The notes beneath the pieces were generated by a model. It made no database searches. It saw only the letters and a program-made list of their open reading frames with translations, and was not told the DNA's origin. From Sphingobium scionense (lineage in GTDB: Bacteria > Pseudomonadota > Alphaproteobacteria > Sphingomonadales > Sphingomonadaceae): 64,000 nucleotides of DNA. Shown one piece after another: positions 11,566 through 19,415 of this stretch (the stretch's first letter is position 1; each line of letters opens with the position of its first letter). The stretch spans positions 186,001-250,000 of the forward strand of contig NZ_JACIEU010000006.1 of assembly GCF_014197035.1 (NCBI RefSeq). The letters are read 5' to 3'. A program made the position numbers and the translations under genes.

Positions 11566-12504
11566 TCAGTTACCGGCGCTGGGCTGCGGCGCGGCGGGCG
11601 CGGGCGTCGATGCCGCCGGAGCGGGCACGGGCGCCTGAAGCGACGGTGTGCCAACCGATGCCGGCGCACGCCCCGGCCCAGATGGCGAGCTCTGCCCGGC
11701 CGGAACGCCAGCCGGCGTCGCCCGCGCCAGCAGCGCTTCCGCGCTCACCGGGACATCGGCGATGGTCCGATCGGCGGCGCCCAGCGGCGGGATCGGCTTG
11801 CCCCCCACGGTCACGTCCAGCGCCTGCGGACGACCGGTCAGGATCGTCGGATTGCGCGCGTCGGCCGGCAGGGTGAAGCTTTCACCCTTTTTCAGCAGCC
11901 CATCCTTCAACCGTTCCCCCGCCTCGTCGACGATGCGCATCCACACATCGTCATTGGCGGTGAACACGACCGGCCCGGTGACAGGCGCGGCGGCAGGCGC
12001 CGGCGCCCCGGCCTGCTGCGGCGCAGCCGGCTTCTGCTCCTGCTGCTCGGCGATCTGCTCGCCGGTCGGCGGGGTCAGCAACTGGGTGCGCCAGATGGTG
12101 AAGCCAGCAATTACCACGATCCCGATGACCGCTGCGGTCCAGGCCAGGGTGCGCGACGGCACGCGCGCCGGGTCGGCCGGCTCGAACGCCTCGTAACGGG
12201 TCGCACCCATGTCCGAATTATGCACGGCATTGCGCACGTCGGCGGCGATCGCCACCTCATCCAGGTCGATCGCCCGGGCATAGGCACGCGCAAAACCCAC
12301 GGCATAGGGGATGCCCGGCAGTGCAGCATAATCGTCCCGCTCGATCGCCTCCAGCTGGCGCTGGGCTATCCGGGTGCGGGTTGCAATATCCTGTACCGAC
12401 AGCCCCTGCGCCTCGCGCGCGGCGCGCAACTTGGCGCCGGGGGTGCTGGGCTGCGCTTCCGTCGCGTCGTCCGCGACGGGTTCGAATTCGGGTTCGTCTG
12501 CCAT
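11566..12504 (-). CDS. RodZ-like membrane protein with N-terminal helix-turn-helix and DUF4115
   Basis: 312 residues from the ATG at 12504. The N-terminal HTH (GAKLRAAREAQGLSVQDIATR, then QLEAIERDDYAALPG) is the xre-type HTH_25 domain seen in RodZ. One membrane helix near residues 120-140 (AWTAAVIGIVVIAGFTIW), a Pro/Ala linker, then a periplasmic DUF4115 domain (FTANDDVWMRIVDEAGERL through RPQALDVTVGGKPIPPLG). RodZ links MreB filaments to the wall synthesis machinery. The tail is Pro/Ala low complexity. Genomic context does not confirm the cell-shape role. Confidence 0.8.
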   Translation of the reverse strand: MADEPEFEPVADDATEAQPSTPGAKLRAAREAQGLSVQDIATRTRIAQRQLEAIERDDYAALPGIPYAVGFARAYARAIDLDEVAIAADVRNAVHNSDMGATRYEAFEPADPARVPSRTLAWTAAVIGIVVIAGFTIWRTQLLTPPTGEQIAEQQEQKPAAPQQAGAPAPAAAPVTGPVVFTANDDVWMRIVDEAGERLKDGLLKKGESFTLPADARNPTILTGRPQALDVTVGGKPIPPLGAADRTIADVPVSAEALLARATPAGVPAGQSSPSGPGRAPASVGTPSLQAPVPAPAASTPAPAAPQPSAGN

Positions 12505-12578
12505 GCTGCTCCGCGACCTTGATTGGCGGCCTTGTCTCATTGCGGGACGGCGCTTGTCAACGCCGGGGCGGTGTCTTT

Positions 12579-14858
12579 TCAGGCCAGCTCGATGTTCCGC
12601 TGCTCGGCCCAACTGGTCAGCTGCGCGCGAATGTCTCCCGCCCCGCTATCCAGCAAGTCGCGCATCAGCGCCTGCAACTCGGCCGCGTCGATCGCCCGGA
12701 TCATCGCCTTGACCGGACCAACCGATGCCGGCGTGATCGACAGGCGCCGCACGCCAAGGCCGATCAGCGCCATCGCCTCCAGCGTGCGCCCCCCCATCTC
12801 GCCACAAACGCCGACCGGCACCTTGTAGATTTCGCAAATGCGCACCACCCGATCCAGGAAGCGCAGGATCGCGATGCTCAGCCAGTCATAACGTTCCGCC
12901 AGTTTGGGATGGGCGCGATCGGCGGCGAACAGGAACTGGGTCAGATCGTTGGTGCCGATCGACAGGAAGTCGAGCCGCGGCAACAGCATGTCGAGCACTT
13001 CGGCGAGCGCCGGCACTTCCAGCATCGCGCCATATCTGACCGCAACCGGCAGCTTCTTCTTCTGCCCCGCCAGCCATTGTCGCTGATGCTCCACCAGTGC
13101 GCGCGCTTCGTCATATTCCCATGGCTCGGATATCATTGGGAACATGATGTTCAGCACCTTGCCCGCGCTCGCTTCCAGCAACGCGCGCGCCTGCGCCTTC
13201 ATCAGCCCATCACGGTCCAGCGCCAGGCGGATCGCGCGCCAGCCCATCGCCGGATTATCCTCATGCTCGTCATCCTCGCGCTGCATGTACGGCAACGCCT
13301 TGTCGCCGCCGATATCGACGGTGCGAAAGATGACGGGGCGATCGCCCGCCGCGTCCAGCACATCCTTGTAGAGCCGCTGCTGCTTTTCGCGCTGCGGCAG
13401 CGTGGCCGACACCAGGAACTGGAATTCGGTTCGGAACAGGCCGATGCCATCGGCGCCGACCATGTCGAGCGCCTGCGCATCCTCGCGCAGGCCCGCATTG
13501 ACCATCAGCTCGATCCGCGCCCCGTCCAGCGTCACCGACGGCAGGTCGCGCATCGCCGCGAACTCCGCCCGCCGCTTCTGCGTGACATGCAACTTGGTCT
13601 CGAACGCCTCCTCCATGTCGGGGGTCGGCCGGATCAGCAGCGCATTGCTACCCACATCCATCAGGATCACGTCGCCTTCATTCACCTGATGGCGAATGTC
13701 GCGCACGCGCCCCAGCACCGGCACGCCCATGGCGCGGGCCACGATGGTGACATGGGCGGTCAGCGATCCTTCCTCCAGGATCACGCCCTTCAGCCGCCGC
13801 CGGTCATATTCCAGCAGTTCCGCCGGCCCCAGGTTGCGCGCGATCAATATCGCGTCCTGGCGCAGGCCCATCTGCGCCGCCGTGCCCAACTGGCCCGACA
13901 CGATCCGCAACAGCCGGTTGGCCAGATCCTCCAGATCATGCATCCGATCGCTCAGCAGCGGGTCGTCGATCTGCCGCATCCGCATGCGCGTGCGCTGCTG
14001 CACCCGCTCGATCGCCGCTTCGGCGGTCAACCCGCTGTCGATCGCCTCGTTGATCCGGCGCGTCCAGCCCTCGTCATAAGCGAACATCTTGTAGGTTTCG
14101 AGCACCTCCTGATGCTCGCCCTCGGTCCCGAACTCGACCGCGCCGGTCATCCGATCGATCTGCTCGCGCATCTTGGCAAAGGCGGAAATGACGCGCGCGC
14201 GCTCCGCCTCGGTATCCTCGGCGACGGTATGCTCGATATGGACGCGCGGCTGGTGGAAGACGACATGGCCACGCGCCATGCCCATCACCAGTTGCAGCCC
14301 GGTCATGATGTTCGACCCGGTTTCCTGCACCCGCGCATCGGCCGGGCCGTCATCGGCCAGTTCGGCATTGGCGATCAGCTCGGACAGCACCATCGCCACC
14401 GTCTGCAACGCCTCGATCTCGACCTCTTCATATTTGCGCGGCTCGACATGCTGCACGCACAACACGCCCAGCGCCCGCTCGCGCCGCACGATGGGGACGC
14501 CGGCAAAGCTGTGGAACAGTTCCTCGCCGGTTTCGGGCCGATAGGAAAAGTCGGGATGGGCCGCCGCCTCGTCCAGGTTCAGCGTCTCGACATTGGTGGC
14601 GATCAGGCCGACCAGCCCCTCGCCCTTCGCCATGCGGGTGACATGCACCGCCTCCTGCTTCAGGCCGCGGGTCGCGAACAGTTCCAGCACGCCCTCGCGC
14701 ACCAGATAGATGGAGCAGACCTCGCTCGACAGCGATTCGCCGATGATCTCCACCACCTTGTTCAGCTTGGCCTGCGCGCTGGTGCGCGCCGCCATCACTT
14801 CCTGCAAGCGGACGAGTATCTGGCGGGCGGCGGCGGCGGGCGTGCTGGGCATGCCCAT
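12579..14858 (-). CDS. ptsP: Phosphoenolpyruvate-protein phosphotransferase PtsP (enzyme I-Ntr)
   Basis: 759 residues. First enzyme of the nitrogen-related phosphotransferase chain; it takes phosphate from PEP and passes it to NPr. An N-terminal GAF domain (about residues 10-150) senses nitrogen status, as in other EI-Ntr proteins. Then the PEP-utiliser domain with the active histidine in LTAHVTIVARAMGVPVLG, and a C-terminal TIM barrel with FLSIGTNDLTQFLFAADR and the catalytic cysteine region GVCGEMGG. The order GAF-PEP separates it from sugar EI. The partner ptsN and ptsO genes are not in the window. Confidence 0.94.
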   Translation of the reverse strand: MGMPSTPAAAARQILVRLQEVMAARTSAQAKLNKVVEIIGESLSSEVCSIYLVREGVLELFATRGLKQEAVHVTRMAKGEGLVGLIATNVETLNLDEAAAHPDFSYRPETGEELFHSFAGVPIVRRERALGVLCVQHVEPRKYEEVEIEALQTVAMVLSELIANAELADDGPADARVQETGSNIMTGLQLVMGMARGHVVFHQPRVHIEHTVAEDTEAERARVISAFAKMREQIDRMTGAVEFGTEGEHQEVLETYKMFAYDEGWTRRINEAIDSGLTAEAAIERVQQRTRMRMRQIDDPLLSDRMHDLEDLANRLLRIVSGQLGTAAQMGLRQDAILIARNLGPAELLEYDRRRLKGVILEEGSLTAHVTIVARAMGVPVLGRVRDIRHQVNEGDVILMDVGSNALLIRPTPDMEEAFETKLHVTQKRRAEFAAMRDLPSVTLDGARIELMVNAGLREDAQALDMVGADGIGLFRTEFQFLVSATLPQREKQQRLYKDVLDAAGDRPVIFRTVDIGGDKALPYMQREDDEHEDNPAMGWRAIRLALDRDGLMKAQARALLEASAGKVLNIMFPMISEPWEYDEARALVEHQRQWLAGQKKKLPVAVRYGAMLEVPALAEVLDMLLPRLDFLSIGTNDLTQFLFAADRAHPKLAERYDWLSIAILRFLDRVVRICEIYKVPVGVCGEMGGRTLEAMALIGLGVRRLSITPASVGPVKAMIRAIDAAELQALMRDLLDSGAGDIRAQLTSWAEQRNIELA

Positions 14859-15049
14859 GCGCTAACAGATCGGCCGCTTTCTTTCCAAGCGCTTTCACAT
14901 CGATATGACGATCACATCGGCAGAAAAGCACGATTGTTGCGCATCGCTGATAACCGACATGATCTTCCTCATTTGCTTGGCGGAAACATCCTGTACATTC
15001 GTTTAATCGAGCAAAGGCGCCATTCAGGCCTTCAGGGAGTTCAGGGATC

Positions 15050-16207
15050 ATGGAAACGACCACGCCGACGGAGTTTGAACAGGATCTTCTCGACCGCGGC
15101 TATTCGCGTCGCCAGTTGGCGAAGGTGAGCGCGCTGCTGGGCGCCGGCGCCGTCGCGATGCGCACCGTGGGTGCCGCCGCGCAGCAGGCGGCCAAGCCGG
15201 TCGCGGGCGCCGTCCGCATCGGCGCCAACGAATGCTGGACCGGCCCCTTCCCGGTGGCGCAGGAAGCCGCGTTCAAGCTGGTGCGCGAAGGCAATCGCTA
15301 CGAACCCGATGATGAACATGCCAAGCTGTTCGCCGCCGTCGCCCAGGTGGAGGGCATTCCGGCAGACCGCATCGTCGCCTGGCCCGGCTCGTCCGATCCG
15401 CTGAGCCGCGTCGCCGTCGCCTTCGCCTCGCCGACCAAGAGCATCGTCACCGCCGACCCGACCTATGAAGCGATCTGGCGCACCGGCGACTGGCTCGGCG
15501 CCAAGGTCATCAAGGTGCCGCTGACCAAGGACAATGCCCATGACGTCCGGGCGATGCTGGCGGCCGATCCCAATGCCGGCGTCTATTATATCTGCTCGCC
15601 CAACAACCCGACCGGCACGATCACGCCGATCGCCGACATCGAATGGCTGGCCGCCAACAAGCCCAAGGATTCGGTGCTGGTCGTCGACGAAGCCTATATC
15701 CACTGGACCGACACGCCGCGCGCCGCCAAGCTCGCCGCCACGCGCGACGATGTGCTGGTGCTGCGCACCTTCTCGAAACTGTTCGGCATGGCCGGCATGC
15801 GCCTCGGCCTCACCTTCGCGGCGCCCTCGCTGATGGCAAAGATGATGCGCTATGATGGCGGCCAGGTCACCGGCATGCTGCCGATGACCGCCGTCGCCTG
15901 CGGCACTGTCTCGGTCGCCCAGGCCGACCTCATCAAGGCGCGCCAGGCGGAAATGGCCGCCAACCGCGACAAGGCGATCGCCCATCTGACCAGGAAGGGG
16001 ATCAAGGTTCTGCCGGGCAGCAAGGCGAACATGTTCATGGTCGACTGGGGTAAGCCCGCCAAGGACATGCAGGCCGCCCTGCTGGCGCAGAATGTCCAGA
16101 TCGGCCGCAACTGGCCGATCTGGCCCAATGTCTCGCGCGTCTCGGTCGGCTCGGCCGAGGAAATGGACGCCTTCTCCAAGGCCGTCGATGCGGTCTGGAA
16201 GGCCTGA
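15050..16207 (+). CDS. Tat-exported class I/II aminotransferase, copy 1
   Basis: 385 residues. PLP enzyme of the histidinol-phosphate aminotransferase fold. The N-terminus carries a twin-arginine motif, YSRRQLAKV, followed by a moderately hydrophobic Ala-rich segment, so export to the periplasm is predicted. The core has GANECWTGPFP, then PNNPTGTITP, the Asp/Tyr site VVDEAYIHW, and the PLP lysine in RTFSKLFGMAGMRLGL. A near-identical paralogue follows after a terminator. Neither gene is near his genes, so the substrate is open. Start chosen at the ATG preceded by AGGGAG-like purines. Confidence 0.82.
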   Translation: METTTPTEFEQDLLDRGYSRRQLAKVSALLGAGAVAMRTVGAAAQQAAKPVAGAVRIGANECWTGPFPVAQEAAFKLVREGNRYEPDDEHAKLFAAVAQVEGIPADRIVAWPGSSDPLSRVAVAFASPTKSIVTADPTYEAIWRTGDWLGAKVIKVPLTKDNAHDVRAMLAADPNAGVYYICSPNNPTGTITPIADIEWLAANKPKDSVLVVDEAYIHWTDTPRAAKLAATRDDVLVLRTFSKLFGMAGMRLGLTFAAPSLMAKMMRYDGGQVTGMLPMTAVACGTVSVAQADLIKARQAEMAANRDKAIAHLTRKGIKVLPGSKANMFMVDWGKPAKDMQAALLAQNVQIGRNWPIWPNVSRVSVGSAEEMDAFSKAVDAVWKA

Positions 16208-16229
16208 TCTAGCCTGACCTTACGAAAAA

Positions 16230-16271
16230 GGGGCTGCGGCGCGCAAAATAAAGCGCGCCGCAGCCCCTTTT
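16230..16271 (+). terminator. Strong rho-independent terminator between the two aminotransferase genes
   Basis: Perfect 15-base arms, GGGGCTGCGGCGCGC and its complement, enclose an 8-base A-rich loop and are followed by TTTT. The preceding AAAA means it could also work on the minus strand. It shows that the two tandem genes are separate transcription units. Confidence 0.9.
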
Positions 16272-16351
16272 GCATTGCGGAAATTGTTTCCGACTTCGTT
16301 CTCCCAAACGAAATCCAAGGCATTTCGCAGGAAAATAAGGGGACAATCGGC

Positions 16352-17518
16352 ATGACCATGATGTTGGACAAGGAAGCGCGGGAAGACCTGATCGAGCGCG
16401 GCTATTCGCGCCGCCAGCTTGCCAAGGTCGCCGCCCTGATCGGCGCCGGCGCCGCTATGCACGAAATGCTGGCCTCGCCGGCACTCGCACAGCAGCAGGC
16501 CGCCCGTGGCGTCAAGGGCGCGGTGCGCATCGGCTCGAACGAATGCTGGACCGGCCCCTTCCCCTCGGGCGTCGATGCCATCGCCAAGGCCGGCGCGGTC
16601 GGCAACTGGTATGATCCCGACAATTATCGCGGCGACCTGGTCTCGACCATCGCCAAGGTGGAGGGGATTCCCGAAGCGCAGGTGATGCTGTGGCCCGGCT
16701 CGGGCGGCCCGCTGGTGTCCACCGTCGCAGCCTATTGCTCGCCGACCAAGGGCTTGGTCACCGCCGACCCGACCTTCGAATCCGCCTGGCGCACCGCCGA
16801 TTATCTCAAGGCCCCGATCGCCAAGGCGCCTCAGGCCGTCGGCAAGGGCCATGACGTAAAGGCGATGCTGGCCGCCAACCCGAACGCCGGCCTCTATTAT
16901 ATCTGCACGCCCAACAACCCGACCGGCACGATCACGCCGATCGCCGATATCAAGTGGCTGCTCGACAACAAGCCGGCCGACGCCATGCTGCTGGTCGACG
17001 AAGCCTATCTCCACTTCTCGGACGCACCCAGCGCCGCTTCGCTGATCGGCAACCGCAAGGACATCATTGTCATGCGGACCTTCTCGAAGCTGTTCGGCAT
17101 GGCCGGCATCCGCCTCGGCCTCACCTTCGCCGATCCCGAAGTGCAGAAGCGCCTGATGCTGTTCGGCCCGTCGGCCGGCGGCCTGTCGATCACCGCCATG
17201 GCCTGCGGCAACGCCGTCTATCCCGAAGCCGCGCTCATCAAGGCGCGCCGCGACGAGATGATCGCCGCCCGCGACAAGACCATCGCCTGGCTCACCAAGA
17301 AGGGCATCGAAGTCCAGCCCGGCAGTGAAGCCAACATGTTCATGGTCAACTGGAAGAAGCCGGCCAAGGAAATGCAGGCCGCGCTGATGGCCGCGCCGGA
17401 AAAGGTGCAGATCGGCCGCAACTGGCCGATCTGGCCCAATGTCTCGCGCGTCACCGTCGGCTCGGCCGAAGACATGACGAAATTCTGTGCGGCTGTGGAC
17501 AAGGTCTACAAGGCCTAA
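16352..17518 (+). CDS. Tat-exported class I/II aminotransferase, copy 2
   Basis: 388 residues, a clear paralogue of the gene at 15050 along its whole length. The twin-arginine motif YSRRQLAKV is conserved, and this copy has a better signal-peptidase site, SPALAQQ, near residue 47. Core motifs: GSNECWTGPFP, PNNPTGTITP, LVDEAYLHF and the PLP lysine in RTFSKLFGMAGIRLGL. It differs from copy 1 mostly in the substrate-facing segment about residues 60-90. It is flanked by terminators on both sides and is therefore monocistronic. Substrate unknown. Confidence 0.82.
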   Translation: MTMMLDKEAREDLIERGYSRRQLAKVAALIGAGAAMHEMLASPALAQQQAARGVKGAVRIGSNECWTGPFPSGVDAIAKAGAVGNWYDPDNYRGDLVSTIAKVEGIPEAQVMLWPGSGGPLVSTVAAYCSPTKGLVTADPTFESAWRTADYLKAPIAKAPQAVGKGHDVKAMLAANPNAGLYYICTPNNPTGTITPIADIKWLLDNKPADAMLLVDEAYLHFSDAPSAASLIGNRKDIIVMRTFSKLFGMAGIRLGLTFADPEVQKRLMLFGPSAGGLSITAMACGNAVYPEAALIKARRDEMIAARDKTIAWLTKKGIEVQPGSEANMFMVNWKKPAKEMQAALMAAPEKVQIGRNWPIWPNVSRVTVGSAEDMTKFCAAVDKVYKA

Positions 17519-17558
17519 GCCCGTCCACGGCACCCCATAGCAAAGCCGTCACGAAGGA

Positions 17559-17587
17559 GGGGCGTCCGGACAACCGGGCGCCCCTTT
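17559..17587. terminator. Rho-independent terminator after aminotransferase copy 2
   Basis: Arms GGGGCGTCCGG and CCGGGCGCCCC pair with one G-U wobble around the loop ACAA and are followed by TTT. It stands between converging genes. Confidence 0.8.
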
Positions 17588-17591
17588 CGCG

Positions 17592-18119
17592 TCAAGGCGC
17601 AGCGCCTTCCTGACTGTCCAGCGCCTTGCGATCCTCATGCGACACGAACTCGCAGGTCAGCAATGTGCGCCCGGCCAGGGCAGGCCCCTGCCGCGCGACG
17701 ACGGAAATCAGCCCCATTTCGCGCATGTCTTGCGCCGCATCGTCCAGTTGCCGCGCAAAGCCCAGGCTCGACGCGCCGAACAACCGGCTCTTTTCCTTGG
17801 CCAGCCCATAACGGGCGGCAGCGGCCTCCGCGACCTCGCCATCCAGCAGCACGCCGACCGACATGCCGGCGAAGACCACTGCCCGCGCCATAAAGCCGTC
17901 CCGTTCGATCGGCGTGGGCAGCGTATAGATCGCCGCGCCCAGCATGGACATGTCCGCCTTCGCAAGCTTCTCGGCCGCCTCATAGAGCGCGGTCGCACTG
18001 TCGGTCGAATAGGGCGGCTGGCACAGTGCCGCGCCGAAAAAGTCCGGCGCCTCCTGCGCTGCGGCGGGAGAACCCAGCAAAATGCTCATCGGCAGAGCGA
18101 GGGTGCATAATTTTCTCAT
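17592..18119 (-). CDS. Secreted hypothetical protein
   Basis: 175 residues. Signal peptide MRKLCTLALPMSILLGSPAAAQ with a clean AxA site. The mature part is mostly helical, with two cysteines (ALCQPPY near residue 33 and LLTCEFV near residue 155) that may pair, and no known domain. It may be transcribed with the membrane protein at 18177-19256, which lies just upstream on the same strand. Not recognised; no function assigned. Confidence 0.6.
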   Translation of the reverse strand: MRKLCTLALPMSILLGSPAAAQEAPDFFGAALCQPPYSTDSATALYEAAEKLAKADMSMLGAAIYTLPTPIERDGFMARAVVFAGMSVGVLLDGEVAEAAAARYGLAKEKSRLFGASSLGFARQLDDAAQDMREMGLISVVARQGPALAGRTLLTCEFVSHEDRKALDSQEGAAP

Positions 18120-18176
18120 GCGCGCGAGATGCGAATTTTATGCTGTATTTTCAATAACGGTAATCCACCCGACGCG

Positions 18177-19256
18177 TCAGAACAGGTTCCCGCCGTCACT
18201 CGGTACATCCGTCGACAGCGCGCCATCACCATTGCCGGCCGCCTTCGCCGCGCCCAACTGATTCAACGCTTCGGCCGTTTCCGCACGGATGCGTCGGACG
18301 CGACCGGCGATGACCGAGTCATCATCGGACACCAGACGCCCCGCCGCTTGCTGGCTGTCATCGGCGACCACCCCCTGGAAATAATAGTTGGCCGGCATGC
18401 CATTTTGCACCGCCGCCGCATCGATCAGCGCGGCCGCCCAGTCGAAACCGATGCACCGATCAAAATCACGCACCATGTGCGATGCCGCCAGCCGATTGTG
18501 GCAATCCCGGCTATAGTCGGTCGCGCCTGACATGCCCGTATCGATATAGACCCGGTCGAATTCGGCCACCGCCCACTCGATGTCCGCCTTGTCCAGCGCC
18601 GGGATGAACGATGCGCCACCCGTCCCCTCTTCCGCCAACGCCTCGCCCGACAAAGCATAGCCAGCCATATCGTTGATCGGCTCGACATCATTATAGGACG
18701 TGGCCGCCGCGTCGGGCTGTCGCGATCGATCCTGCCAATAGAGGGCGATCATCGCCAGCGCCCCGACCAGCACGGCATAGCCGGCAATCTTGGTCCCGCG
18801 CCGAGCCAGGCGCCCTGCCGCCCGCATGCTATCCTTCGGTGCGGCTGTCCGCCGTCGATTGCCGGCCTGCGCAACATGGGGCGTCGGTTTGGTCCCCGGC
18901 TCGAACACCTCTTCATATTCGGCCTCGATGATACCGTCATCGACCGGCCTCTGACGCACTCGTCGCCCTCGCCCCAATGGCAGCAGCGCCAGTGTCGCCG
19001 CGATCACCATCGCTGCGATCGCGGGCAACAGGAAGGCCAGGCCCGGCGCCACGAACAACAAGGCGAAGAACCAGTGCCAGCCCCAGACATTCTTGGCGCA
19101 CAGGAAAGCCGCGATGGTCAGTGGCAAGGTGAAGCGGAAATAGAGGCACAGAGCGATGACGAACAACGCGCCCAGAACGCCCAGATAGGTTTCCAGCCCC
19201 TGCAGGGATGCGACGATTTGCGCGATCGCATAAAGCGCAATGAATATCCCCGGCAT
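18177..19256 (-). CDS. Hypothetical multi-pass membrane protein with a soluble C-terminal domain
   Basis: 359 residues from the ATG at 19256. The first 90 residues are hydrophobic, with at least three predicted membrane segments (MPGIFIALYAIAQIVASL, LGALFVIALCLYFRF, FALLFVAPGLAFLLPAIAAM and beyond). A cationic cytosolic region and another membrane helix near residue 155 (KIAGYAVLVGALAMIALYW) follow. The rest is an acidic soluble domain with DYSRDCHNRLA and DFDRCIGFDW, whose two cysteines may form a disulfide. No family recognised. Confidence 0.6.
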   Translation of the reverse strand: MPGIFIALYAIAQIVASLQGLETYLGVLGALFVIALCLYFRFTLPLTIAAFLCAKNVWGWHWFFALLFVAPGLAFLLPAIAAMVIAATLALLPLGRGRRVRQRPVDDGIIEAEYEEVFEPGTKPTPHVAQAGNRRRTAAPKDSMRAAGRLARRGTKIAGYAVLVGALAMIALYWQDRSRQPDAAATSYNDVEPINDMAGYALSGEALAEEGTGGASFIPALDKADIEWAVAEFDRVYIDTGMSGATDYSRDCHNRLAASHMVRDFDRCIGFDWAAALIDAAAVQNGMPANYYFQGVVADDSQQAAGRLVSDDDSVIAGRVRRIRAETAEALNQLGAAKAAGNGDGALSTDVPSDGGNLF

Positions 19257-19388
19257 ATCGTCTCTCGCTTCCTGCCCGTTCCGTATGCAGACGACCTGCT
19301 GCACCGGCGCAATATTGGGCGATAATCACGATTTCCTGAATTTATCTAGGCCATTGTCCAATTTGATCGGCGATCGGCAGGAAAATAA

Positions 19389-19412
19389 GGGCGCGCCCGC
19401 CAGGACGCGCCC
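19389..19412 (-). terminator. Probable terminator after the TonB receptor gene
   Basis: Arms GGGCGCG and CGCGCCC around a 10-base loop, followed on the minus strand by TTATTTT, directly beyond the receptor stop. Confidence 0.65.
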
Positions 19413-19415
19413 CGC

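Noticed and set aside
12321-15128. 935-codon plus-strand open frame opposite ptsP
   Set aside because: Antisense of ptsP, with composition typical of a GC-rich complementary strand.
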